In this document: in pieces, positions 46,001 through 59,251 of the stretch
How the letters are laid out: each line of letters opens with the position of its first letter
Numbering within the stretch: the first letter of the stretch is position 1
NCBI GenBank assembly: GCA_031213475.1
Contig: JARUPZ010000021.1
Span: 3,741,545 to 3,805,544, forward strand
From: Nereocystis luetkeana
Lineage: Eukaryota > Sar > Phaeophyceae > Laminariales > Laminariaceae
Length of the DNA: 64,000 nt
Direction: 5' to 3'
Notes under the pieces: generated by a model
Databases searched by the model: none
Seen by the model: the letters and a program-made list of their open reading frames with translations, nothing else
Told to the model about the DNA's origin: nothing
Translations under genes and position numbers: made by a program

Positions 46001-49000
46001 GGTCTGAGTTGTGTCTGATGTAAATGTTCCGTGGTTTCGTCTGAATATATCTGCAATTTATCTGCGATGCATCTGTGGTTTATCTGATGTTTTTTGCAAG
46101 GTGTCTTTGAGACATCTTTGATTCATCCTAATTTTTCCTCGGTATTTATCTGCGGTGTGTGGAACAGGTGAAGAACACGGACGGTGCGAAGGAGGAGCTC
46201 AGGAGGCTCCGAAACACCACGGCCGCGCTCCAGCTGGAGCTGGTTTGGGAGCACTTTCGCCTAGGGGGCGGAGGGTGAGATGGCTACGTCGGACGATCGG
46301 TCGGTCGGTCGCTATGCCTACTATATTACCTCATATTACGGGGGCCATAGTAAATAGGACCAAATGTTGTGGGGTAAAAATAGGTAAATGTATCGAGGTT
46401 TTTGCGTGTACCGTAGGTCGTAATAACTATGGTCCTATTTTGCTACATTGACTGTGTAGTAAATTTCTGCGTACGGCGTCATAAATACGACTGTGTGTGT
46501 TTGGATATATATATATATATTTTCGTGATCTTATGATGTTTGCGAAACATGCTGTTAGTAATATGGAAGGGCATCATGCTTTTTTAGGTTTTTTGCTTCA
46601 ATATGCTCTCTGCTATTAGAGTGAGTAAAAAGCTGATTTTAAAGAAAAGTCAAAAGTGCAGCCCGATGAACAATCTCATGCCGTAGGTGAGCAAAAAAAA
46701 ATCCTCAAACTAGAAAAAAATGACTCTTACTACGATTTTGGGTAGAAGAAGCCCCGTCATTCAGAAACTATTGTAGCCAAGAAGCGCCACCACTATCGGA
46801 ACTCGCGCTTTTAGTGTGTGTTTTAGTGTGTTGTTGTGGTATTCACCTGGGCGGAAAAGGGTGAGAGGGGTGCCTTCGGTCGATCGATCTGTCTGTCAAT
46901 ATTTCGGTCGGTGTCCCCCCGCCCCGCCCCCTCCTCTCCTCCTTACCCCCCCTCCCTTCCTCCCACCGAACCTACAGCGGCTGCTTGGTGGGACCGATGC
47001 TTTAGTCCCTTAACCCTTTTAGGACTGCAGTCTCGTTTTGGGGACAATTGGAGACAAATTACTCATAATTTGAGTGGCTTGTCCCCAAAACGGGACTGGA
47101 GTTCTGAAAGGGTTAAGGGCAGCACATCCGTCAGGGGAAAAATTGCGTTGAGTAAGCGTTGGATGGGTGTAGGGCTGGTCACTGGCTGACTCAGTCATTG
47201 TAGCGATTATACTGTCGTCAATGATCAACCAGTTTACTGGATTGCGGCAGTTTGTACTGTCTGCTCGCTCTTCTCTCTTCTCCGCATTCGGTGGGTTTCA
47301 GTGCTATGATATGGCGTGTAACTTGGGCGTGCGTGAGGTGTAATGCACGGGTGAGTGTATTGGCTGGGTTCTTTCAGGAGGTTGCTACGGTCAGAACATA
47401 CTGCGCCAGTCAGTGCCCGGCCCTCCGTACGTGGATATTTTTTTCATGTACGGTACAAGTGCCGTCCTGACGGGGTGGGCAATCATTTTTTTTGTTACGC
47501 GTTTTCCCTTGTGTGTTCAAATCGAGTTATTAGTATTAATAGTATCCCCTTCCCCCCTCATTAGGCTATTGCCGTTTACCACAGGGGCGCACACCAAAAA
47601 AGACAAAAACGGCGAGCAACGCCACACTCATCATGAAAAAAGCAAAAACATGTGCTCATAGTGGCATAGCGGGGGAGAGATTTCTGGAAGCTTTCAAGTA
47701 ATTTTTATTCACCGATATATATATATATATATATTATATACGAAAAGCGATTATTTTTTTTTTGAAGTTTTATTTTGCTTGGTTTTAGTTGGGTGTATAC
47801 CCGCTTCTCTCTGGGTCTCGAACTGGAGATGCGGTGGGGTGTCCGATTTTGTTTTTACCTGCATCCTTGTATGGCCCTTAACCCCTTTAAAACGCAGTCC
47901 CGTTTTGGGGATAAACTACTTAAATTTTGGCTGGTTTGTCCCCAAAATGGGACTGTGGTTCTAAAGGGGTTAAGGTAGCACGACTCCTTGGCCGTTTTTT
48001 TTTAGTCGACGGGTATTTTCAGTTCACAACAGGATGGGGTGCAAACGCCGACCGACTTACGTGTTATATCCGAAGATACCTCGACAAGACTTTTTGCAAA
48101 GCCATGGTCGTTTTCGTTGTCTGTCTGTCCCAGTTTTGGAGAAAAGTCGTCTCCGAAAAGTCGTCTCGGGGGGAGGTGTGTTATCTGATCACCCGTGTGA
48201 TACGGAAGTGTTGTGTTATCGCCCATGTGATGCGGTAGTGCTATGTTATCACTCGTGTGATGCCGTAGTGTTGTGTTATCACCCGTGTGATATGGTAGTG
48301 CTATATTGTCACCTGTGTGATATGGCATATTAGTGTTATATTGTCACCCGTGTGATGCGTTAGGGTTATATCATCACCCGTGTGATGTGGTAGTGTTATA
48401 TCATCACCCGTGTGATGCGTTAGTGCTATGTTATCACTCGTGTGATGCCGTAGTTTTATGTTATCACCCGTGTGATATGGTAGTGCTATATTGTCACCCG
48501 TGTGATATGGCATAATAGTGTTATATTGTCACCCGTGCGATGCGTTAGGGTTATATCATTACCCGTGTGATGCGGTAGTGTTATATCATCACCAGTGTGA
48601 TACGATGGTGTTATCTTATCACCCGTGTGATACGGCGGTGGTAAGTTATCGCCCGTATGATATCGTAGTGTTATCTTATCACCCGTTTGATATGGTGGTG
48701 TCATATTGTCACCTTTGTGATTTGATATAATAGTGTTATATTGTCACCCGTGTGATACGTTGGTGCTATATTATCACCCGAGAGATACGGTAGTGATATA
48801 TCATCTCTCCCGTGTGATGCGGTAGTTATATTATCACCCGTGTGATACGTCGGTGCTATATCATCACCCGTATGATACGGTAGTGTTATATTACCACCCG
48901 TGTGATAAGCTAGTTTGGTGGTATCTGGGTAGTCTTCAATCAATGTGTAGCACTATTTACACTTTACAGTGCAGCCACTTTTTCGGAGATGAATCACTTG

Positions 49001-49614
49001 AACATGAGCGACCAGATTTGTTTTTGTTCAGGCCCATATTTCTGTGGTGCAGTATAGTAGACGTGCGCGTATGCTGTAGCAAAATCTGTTCTGATGGTGA
49101 ATCTCTCTGGCATTTTCTGAAATATGCATGTTTTTTTCTGTTTTTACTCTCTCCCCACCCCCCTGATTTTCCAGGCCAAACGCTCAGGCGAGCCAGGAAA
49201 GTGGAAACCCCGAGGCCACCGGCGGGGAAGAGGAAGCGGGCTCGTGCCCGGATGCTCAGGCCGAGGAGGTCCTGGGGAGGGATGATGTGAAAGCGTACCT
49301 CAAGGCGGTCAAGGTGAGGGAGTGATGAGATGGAAATAGAGGGGCTGGAATGGAAATCGAGGGGTTGGAGGGCGGAGTGCGGGATTTTTCGGCGAGATGG
49401 TGGTGGGTTTGCACAGGGGGGGGCGGGAGGGAGATGTATTTTTGTTTTTGAGATGGGCGATGCATTGGGAGGGGTGGAGAAGAAGACGGTAGGGGAAACG
49501 CGGGGTTGACAGGTGCTGGTTTTGGCTTTCAAACCGAGGGTCGGGATGGAGGGCGGCGGAGGTTGGCGGGGGGTTAAGGGGGGAAGCTTCAGATGGCGTT
49601 TTCGATGCTCTTCG

Positions 49615-49646
<32 letters not shown>

Positions 49647-52600
49647 TTGTTTCCGTTTATGTTCTATCCTCGGACCGCACCGCGATGATATTATATTAAA
49701 CGAAAAGCGCAATCAAGTAAAGTGCCAAGCCACGCCAAATAGAATTGAACCAAAGCAAAACCGAACCAGCGCAAACCAAACCAACCAAACCAAACCAGAC
49801 GAGACCAAAATATATAGTACACCGAACCCAACCTAGCCAAACAAAAAATCCAAAGAGACGGTGACTCCCGCTCCCCCCTCCCCGCTATGTTCATACGGCT
49901 ACGGCCGTGCATGGCATGATTATTGCCACTACTTCTCCTCCTACTACTACTACGACTACCACTACCACTCCTGCTTTTGAGAATACCCCGCCCGCCCCGT
50001 CCCTCCATTGTCCTCTATGGTCGCATGATATTAACCTTCCGTCCCCCCACCCCTCCGCCCCCACTCAGGCCAGGGTGGCGGATCTCGTCCGCAAGCGACA
50101 GGTCGGCGGCGCCCCGCTCCTCCTCGGCGCTAGCCTAGCGACGGATCCCGATACCACCGCTTCGGCCTCAGCTACTGCCGGGATAATCGGTGGCGCGAGT
50201 GGGAACGCCGGCGCGCGTAGCGCTGGCGCTGGTCGGCGGATTCTGTGCGACAGCAAGGGGGGCGCGGGAGCTCCGGATGGAGAGGGGCGGCTTCGTGGGG
50301 AAGGAGTTGTCGGAGGAGAGGGTGCGGCGGGGGCTGGGGCGGGGTCGGGGACGGAGTGTGGTGTTCCGGAGGCGTTCGGGGATGATGAGGTGGGGGGGGA
50401 ATGGGGAATGTCAGCTTCCTTGTTGGTGTTGGGTACCGTATCGGAAGTTTTGATATGTCGAAATATCGAGCGTTCGACAGGTCTAGTATCGGACTTGGTT
50501 TGTGCCGTCCGTCTCCTGGCACCCCCCAGGGTATTTTTTGCAGATGCTGAACTGAAAGTTCCATGGTATAAAATATCGAATTTCGTACGCTGCAGGTGTC
50601 GAGTAGTTTTTGTTTTGTTTATCCAGTGGGTACGGTGGTGGTGTTGGCCCTGTGTGATATAAATCTGCGGTATGTTTGTTTTCAGCTCCAACTAATGCAA
50701 GCAGTTTGTATGTTTGTACCGTGAACTTTGGGTTTTAAGTTATGAGGGAGGGGGGGGGAGTTATTCAACACGTGCGGGCTTTGTTGCTGCTGCGCTTTTG
50801 CGTGTCCCGTGTTCGGTGTTCCGTGTTCCGTGCTCGCCGCCCCGTTTTCACGTTTCCCTATCCCGCGCCCTTTTTTACCTGTTCCCCCTCACCTTTTCAC
50901 AGCAGATGTTAACCCTTTTAGGACTGCAGTCTCGTTTTGGGGACAATTGGAGACAAATTACTTGGAATTTGAGTGGCTTGTCCCCAAACGGGACTGGAGT
51001 TCTAAAAGGGTTAAAGAGTTTCGCACGAGTTTAATAGTACTTATATTTGGCAGGCATCGTTTTCCCGTGTCCCTTGACCGATTTGCATGCGCCCCATCTA
51101 CGGTTTTCCATGTTCCCCGTCCTTTTTCACGTGTCCTGCGTCCCGTTTCTCACACATCTTCACTATTTTCCCGCGTTCCGTGTCCCGTTTACGGCGTTCC
51201 GTTTCCCCCTTTGCGGTTTCCGTTTCCCGGATCGCTTGACCCGTTTCCCGTGTACCGTTTGCCGTTTTACCGCGTTCTGTTTCCCGGGACCCGTTGCCGT
51301 GTGTTGTAGCTGGACCACGACCCGGAGGAGGAGCTGGCGGTCCTGGACCAGCTGATTGAATGGCAGCGTCAGACCGGAGAGTACGGCGACGCGGCCAAGT
51401 GAGTAATCTTCGTTCATGTTTGTTGTTGTTGTTGTTGTTGTTGGTGTTGGTGTTGGTGTTAATGTTGTTGGTGTTGTGAGTTGGATAATTCAACAGTTCG
51501 ATAGTTAGAAACTTCCTGTACGATATACAGCACTAAGATCGACCTGGCCTGGTTGATAGTCACAGGGTGAACAAATACGGTAGATTCCACACCTCTTGGC
51601 AGGTTCATCGTGTATATATCGCCCCGGTATGCCGCTGCGTTTGGTTTAATCGAGAGGGAAATAATGTTTCTACGTAGCCTATTTCCCACCCGAAAAGCGT
51701 AAAAACTGCTCTGGAAGCTTTTAATAACTTCTGGGAACCACAAGGTTAAAAATACTGTTTTAACACTGCTCCGTAGGTCAATTCGTCTATCATGCGGGAT
51801 CAATGAGACCGCCTGCTACGACCAGCCTGAGACTCCCACCCGGGGTTGCCACTCCCGCGTAGATTCTCTGATTATCAACAATCAACGCGGCACCCCGTCG
51901 CAGAGAGTAGGTACCCTGGTGAAATTTACACTTAGCAAAATTTATGTCGTCGATGCTGTGGACGGTATCCCTAGCTAGCAACGATGGGCGGGCGGGTGGG
52001 ATGGTCTGCTTTCCCTGGCCTGTTTAGACTTCGTCGTGCTGTTGTCGAGCCGCGGTGCTCTCTCAGTACAACAATGAGGCTTTCTCGAAAAGGGGTCCGC
52101 TCTGTTTGTGTCCCCGCCTTTTCTGGATTCAGGTTTCACTCGCGCATCTATATAGGTAGACTACATACGTAGTGAAGGTCTCAATGACGAATTCTTGAGC
52201 AGTCAGATTCGCAGTCAGTTGAAAAAGTCGCTTCCAGCATGTTCCCACGAACTTTTACCCCCGAAAACGTGTGAAGTTAGCATTTCTCACCTCAAAATGG
52301 GTCGAATATTTTCTCTCCAAATTTGTCGAGAGCAGTTTTCTTTTCGATCCTAAGGGTGATCGGAATCGTAATTGGCCTAACTCGTTAAGAAACGTGCTAC
52401 CGCAGATTCCTGCAACTACTCGAGGCGCGGTAAGCTGATTTGGATAGATCTTCGAGAAAACTCCGACCCATTTTGAGCCTATTAATAGCTGACGTGCATT
52501 TTTTTAGTTTCTATTGAAAAACATACTAATTCATCACATTTTGTGGCAAAATAAGCTCGTGCAAAACGTGCTGAAAGCGACTGTTTCAACTGGCTGCAAA

Positions 52601-55600
52601 CCCGACTGCAGAGGAAGTGGCCTGAGAAATGCCGTTGGAAGGTCGGATACCCTTCTTAGATCCCCCTTTTGTAAAAGCCTATAAATATCATGTGGAAACC
52701 CCAATGTAAAATTCCCGGAGACTATATTTTCGAAAACGTTTCCCGGAAACCCGCGTGCTTTAAAAATAGAAAAAAAACACTCGTTTGTAAACGGTAAGCC
52801 CAAACGAAAAAATCGGTGTCGAGCCCTTCGGAAACCTCAACTTCTTCGGAAACCCTTGTGTGTGCGTGCGTGCGTGCGTGTGTGTGTGTTTTTGCGGGGA
52901 CAGGGAGGAAGAAAAGCGTCTGGAGGAGACGGACTCTCAGATCAGGGAGAAGGAGTCGATGCTTCTCAAGGTTCGCGAAACTCTTCAGGGGTATCACCAC
53001 ATGAGGTGCGCCGAGATTCGAGACAGCTGTGTGTGTGTGTTTTTTGTTGTTGTCGCTGTTTTCCCGTTTTGTTTCTGGGCTGTTCACGGGCCACGACCGA
53101 ACAGGAGGTGTTCAAAATGTCGCAGGTCGGGTCGGGTCAGGAAGTTTCCAAAACTTGCTCGGGTCGGGTGGGGTTGGGTCGGGTGGAGTCGGGTGTGATG
53201 GGGTCGGGTCAGGATGTATAAAATAATCTCGTGGGTCGGGTCGGGTCGGGTCGGGTCGGGTCGGGTCGGGTCGGGTCGGGTCAACAGACCCGCTCGACCC
53301 GACTCGACCCGTGGGGTTTGACCAGATCAGTGAACAGCGCTGGTATTTGTTTTTGGCTATATTTCTGCTTCTGGTGCTACTTTTGTGGTATTTTTGTTGT
53401 TTGCTGATGATGCTGTATTTTTATGTATTTTTGTGTTTGGTGGACGTGCAGGGAACGGTTCGACGCGCTTGTGGGGAAGATAGGCGACCTCGAGCAAGAG
53501 AAGCTGACCCTCATCGACACCATGAAGAGCGCCAGCACGGCTAGCGGCTCGTCTAAGGATGGCGGGAAGGGGGGAGTCAAAAACGGGTTGTCCGCGGATG
53601 CCCTCCGAGAAAGGCTTAAGGTCGGCTCGGTAGTTTTTTTCACGGGGTGATACGTTTCACTGAAGGAACCCAAAACCCCCTTTTGAGTTTCAGGTTCGGA
53701 AGGGAATTACTAACGTAGTTGTTCTTTGTTTTGTTGAATTCGTTCAAAGTGCAAGTTTTTTTTCTTCCACAAACATGTTCTTGTACTGATAGCGTTTTTT
53801 TTCAAGTGATTGGTTGATTTCGAAAGGGATTGAAGTTCTAAAATGAATGGAAACAAAAATCAATGCGATTTTTGTTTCGAACTATTTTTGAGGTAACATT
53901 GTTTTATAATTTCAAGGTGTGTTGACGTTTTTACACGGATTGATTTGGAACCGATGCTTTCAAGCCAACGACTGATTTGAAATGGATACGCATCGGCTTC
54001 TAACCGATTGTTTTTAAACCGATTGCTTCTTACAGCTTGCCGCACTTGCTTCCGGCAACCTGTCACCCCCTCTGCGTCTGCTGCTGGTGCCGCCGCCGCG
54101 ACTGCCATTGCATCCGCGCGATGGTTGAAACAAAAATGCCGATGAATTTCGGCGTGGGCAGGGAGTTGAGAGCCAGCTGGCATCCCTCGGGGCCCAAAAA
54201 AAGAAGCAGGAGCGGGCGGTGATGCTTCTTCAGCGAGAGTCGAAAAAGTGCGAGGACCTCCAGGAGGGCCTTGGTCAGCTCAAAAGGCAGAAGGTGCGCT
54301 GTCCCCGGAGTTGTGTTGGAACGTATGCTGTGACCCCGGGGTTTCCGTTTTTTTTAGAGGCGTGTTTTTTGTGGAGGCTATGTTGGATTGTAGCATGTAA
54401 GTAATTATAAGTGCTACCAGCCTGGCGTGAATGTAAGGACCGTTTTCGTATTAATATTCAGTATGAATGGTTGTTATATTTCTGGGACATGTCGGTATGA
54501 ATTTTGATGTCTAGCTCTCTTGCCACTGCACGAATTATTATTCTTCTATCTACTCGTAAATCCAAGGTACCTTTTCCACCGAGACGTGGTTGCCGCTGGT
54601 CCAAAGGGTCTTGAGATGAGGGAGGCGTTTTGCCTCACATCAAAGCGCGAACCTACCGGCGTTGTCGCCAAAGGGGTAATCGTCAGAACCGCGTTCGAGA
54701 ATCGCCACCGCGGCAAGAATCTGCCGTGGGGGATATCAATTTCGGCGTGAAGAATTTCGGAACGTTTGGACGTTAATAGGAACATTGAGCGGTTTTTCTG
54801 TTTTTGCCCGGAGTGGTAGATCGCTGTCCCCGCCTATTATTAATAGTAGCGATAGCACGTACGTAAGAAATGGAAGTTCCCAGCATGTGTATGAAGGCGT
54901 TTCATTTTGTTGGGGCTGTTTTCGAGATCTTGATGAAGCGCATGCATGCATGGCCAGCTGTTGAAATACCCGAAGAAGCGTTGTCTGTTCTCGTGTTCTC
55001 CCGGTCTGCTAGCACCGCCCGTGTGGTGACTCCATCTATCTCGGAGGCCCATATTGAATAGACCCAAAATATCAGAATAAGCCTAAATCCGCCGCTTTTT
55101 TGTGTATAAAATACGCGATCCGAAAATGTCGTCTGTTTTAAGTTCTCGCTTGATGATAGCCTTTCCATCGACGTTACATCTGTATTGCTCATAATACACT
55201 CGAAAGTCGCTCCCGCCCCATTTCAGGGCCTACCAGGTATATATTAGAAGGCCCCCGTGATATTACGGGGGACCAGAGTAAATAGGACCTAACGTTGTGA
55301 GTAGAAATAGGTAAATATGTACCTGGTAGGTTTTTGGGTGTACCATCGGTCCTATTCACTATGGTCCCTCGTGAAAGTAGTTCCACCTATCGATGTGAAA
55401 TGCCGTGCGTGATCTGTAAAACACAGATCCAACCCAGGAAACCTGTCCTAGATCATGCACACTATGCGGCTCCCTCGCGGTAACGTGAGCTAGATAATAC
55501 ATATCACGGATCTATCTATCTCTATATATCTAGCTATCCTGAATGATCTAGATCATCAAGAAGTGGGAATCGAAGATATCTTGGTGGTGCGGACACTTTT

Positions 55601-58600
55601 GAAATCCGCCCAAGGGCGTTTTATATATTCTGTACTTGGGGGCGTTGTGTTACGGGTGTTTTTGGACCATTTCTAATGGTAGGGATCGCCAGACATCGTC
55701 CTTCGTCTGCATGTGATCTTATCCCCGATCGCTCCGTCTTTTTTTTCTTTTTTTCATGGATGATGGTGATTCTTGCAGGTGGTGCTGCAGAAGCGTCAGC
55801 AGGAGGCGGCCAAGCGTCACCGGGAGTACGAGCAGAAAATGTCCCGGGAGATTCAGGTGTGTGCTCTGCTCGTGTAGTGTTGGGAGGCTTTTTTTTCCAA
55901 GGGGGGTGTATGTAGCCCCTGATGATGTTTCGGTTTTGTGGAGATAGGGGTGGTGGTGTTGGTGGTGTTTTGCGGTGTTGGCGTTTTTGTCGGAACGATG
56001 GCGGGGGTTGGGGTGGTGTTGGTGTTGGTGATGTTAGTTTCGGTGGCGTTGGTTGAGGTGGGGGGGTTAGCGTTGGTATTGTTGATTGCTCTCGTCGGGG
56101 GTTCTCTTGTTGTTTATGGCGCTGTCGGTGCTGGTGTGGGTGTCGCCGAAGTATTCATCTGCGTTCGGTTGGAGCTTTTGTCAATTTGTAGGTTTACTCT
56201 CCTCAGATCAAGAGCCGACCCGCCCGACCTGACCCGAGCCGATGCGATCCGACCCGACCTGACCCGACTCGATCCGACCCGACCTGACCAGAACCGACAC
56301 ACGATATTTTGAGGACCTGACCCGACTCGATCCGACCCAACCTGGCCCGACCCGACCTGACCAGAACCGACACACGATATTTTGAGGACCTCTTCTACAA
56401 GGCCCGCGGGTCGGGTCGTTATCCGTGAAAAGCCGTGGAAATATTCACCGTGCGAGTTTTTTTTGTCTGTTTTTTTTTTTTCTTTTTCTTTTTGGCTAGC
56501 GCTGATTGGTCCACTCCACACCTGCTTTTCTCTCCCTCTGCCCAGGCGATGCGAAAGAAGAGCAACAAAGACCTACGGCACATGAGCAAGATGGAGCTGG
56601 AGGTCCGCAGGCAGAAGGCCGCCACAGCGAGGAAGGTCACGCAGGTGCGATGGAAAGCTGGAACCCCAGAGGGAGTCTGTGGGGCGCTTACAAGAAGAGA
56701 GCACAGTAATCAGGACAAAATATGCCTGGTAAAATTGCTGGAATCTATAGGTTTTCGAGTGTATGATGGGTCCTGATTACTAGTAATATGACCCGCGGTG
56801 AGACGTTGAAGTACTCGTATCTGGTAGACATCTCGCCTGATATGTGTTTTGAAATCGATAGTAACAATTTTTTTGCCTGGTACTTGGTATCCGGCATTCC
56901 GTTTTTTCGCCTGGACACAATTTCGACGTATTGTTTTTTTCGTCTTATCTGCCTCGCGACTCACAACCAAAGACGTCAGGAGGCATGTCAAGCCACGCAA
57001 AATGTGCGCCGTCGAGGTCGTCAGGTAGACTGTTCCAGACTAGATAATACCTACCATGGTAGCAGGTTGGTGTCGGTCAGGGCATGCGAAGGCGGAGTTG
57101 CTGTCTGTCAAGGGGAGAAAGTTCTGTCTCCTGACATCTTTGCTGACAACGGGCAGTGGGCACGGTATTTTTTTTTTCCAGTTTCTCTGCTGCTGCAGCC
57201 GCCATAACCGCACCGGCGAATTATTCTGTGCGGACAAACGATAGAAAGTCGGGGGAATTTTTGTGTCGCCCGCGTGTGGTCCCAGGGTTGCGAGGAGGAA
57301 AACCTCGAAACGTGCCCAAAACACCTTTTTAGTCTCTAGCCCTCACCCCGACCCCGCCCCCTACTACCCGTGTGATTGTTTTCCATGATAGATCAGGCGT
57401 TTTTTCGTTGCTGTTGAAAAAGTGGTCAACCGTGCTAAAATTTATATACCTGGTACTTCTATTTATGGAGTATGCCTGGTACCAGGTACCTGGTATGACA
57501 TAAGCTATTCTCCGATTTCCAGGTTTTGTCCTAGGTCCTACTTGACTAGTGCGGCGAAGGCTGCTGCTTTGTGGGATGCAAGACGCGGGACGGACACTGG
57601 GGGTGCTGTTGCCATTGGGTTGAGATGCGGGTATACGTGGAGACGAAACGGCGGTGTTTGTTACGCGGGCGCGGGACCGACGCCGGGTGCGCTGTTTTTC
57701 TCATTGAGCGGGAATATTGTTACACGTGGGAGCGAAACAGCAGTGTTTGTGTGCGTTTGGTATCTATTTTGGAGCATCCGTGATGCTCGGTACATACTTG
57801 CCGGATGGTTAGGTCTACCCTCTATAGTGCCCGTATGCACCAGCCGACAATACCGGCACTATATGTACCGGCAACCGGCACTATATGCTCCGCACACTGC
57901 CACACTGGTTAATTCCATCTGTGCTAAGCAATTTCACAGGCACTATAGCGAGCAGCTCGCACTATTGAATCGGCACTATAGAGGGGCCACTACAGTAGTT
58001 TCTCCTCCCCTTCCCCCTCCTCCACCTTCTTTCCATAACCGGTCCGACCCCTCCCACCCTTATCCCCCCCCCCTCCCTTATCCTCCTCCGCCCCTTCTCA
58101 TCTGCCCGCCCTCGCCTTCCTCCCCCCCTCCCTGTCCCTCTCCCGCCCCCCCCCCCCCCCTCTTTCCCTCCGCTCTCCGTCTTTTCTCTCTCCTGTCCCC
58201 TCTTTCCCTCCGCTCTCCCTTTTCTGTCCCCTCTTCCCCCCCCCCCCCCCCCCCCCCCTCCTAATTCCCACTTCCTCTCCAACTCCCCCAACGTTTTCTA
58301 GGTCGGACGCATGGGCGACAAGCTGAAGAAGACAGAGGAGCACCTCTTGCGCTTGTTGGCGCTGAGGAAGCAGCAGGGAGCTGCTGACCGGGCAAGGACG
58401 CGCGCGGGCAGCCGACGCGGTGCGGCTGCCGCAGTGGCGGCAGCAGCCGGCAAGACTGGAGTTGCTAGTGGTGCTGGCGGTGGTGGTGTTGGCGCCGGTG
58501 GAGGGGGTCCCAGTGGTGAGGCTGGGTTTGGTTTCTTTGTCTGGTTTTGGTTTGGTTTAGTTTTGGTCGGTTTGATTGGATTGGGTTTGGTTCTGTTTGA

Positions 58601-59199
58601 TTGGGTTGGGTTTGGTTCTTTGGGTTTGGTTCTGTTTGATTGGTTGGGTAGCGGTTAGGCAGCGGTCTTGGTGACCCCCTGATATTCGCGTTATCTGTTA
58701 AAAAAATGCCTCCATATTTTATTTCGGTGCCATTCCAAGAGCAAGGATTAGCTAGGAGGTATCTCGTGACGAGAAGTAATCGTGACAGATAGCCTGCTTA
58801 TGATAACATGCTGAAAATGTCACGAATGCTGTTTTTTTTTCATCGAGAACCAAGTTTTTTTTTTTTTTTTTGCAAACAGTGACTTTTTCGTCACGAAAAT
58901 CGTCGATATATACATACCAGGTATATATATATATATATACATATTTGCGTTTGTTAAGAATTTTGTCAAGTCTGTGCTGATTTTGTTTTCCACGTCGGTA
59001 TGAAGGGGGTGGCGGTTACAACCATGTGAGCTAAACATGGCGCCCATCCCGTCTGTTATGGTAAAGAGGGGTAATTGTTGGGCGCTCAAATACCGATTTT
59101 TTGTGACACAAACGCCTACGAACGATGCCATGCGTTTTTGGAAAGGTCACGACTCGCTAATAGTTCCGTCGCGGAGTAGTGGTTGTTTTGGCACGGGTC

Positions 59200-59251
<52 letters not shown>

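Noticed and set aside
46243-46248. GTTTGG as donor of kinesin exon 8
   Set aside because: Using it puts exon 9 in a frame with a stop; GTGAGA at 46275 gives matching phase and an acidic open exon 9.
48186-48943. 10-residue peptide-repeat ORFs (YHPCD on plus, YHTGDN on minus)
   Set aside because: A 30-bp minisatellite keeps all frames periodic and open. It lies in a kinesin intron with no other coding signal.
50069-50691. Minus-strand Pro-rich ORF opposite kinesin exon 10
   Set aside because: Complement of a Gly/Ala-rich coding exon; the plus-strand reading joins its neighbours in phase.
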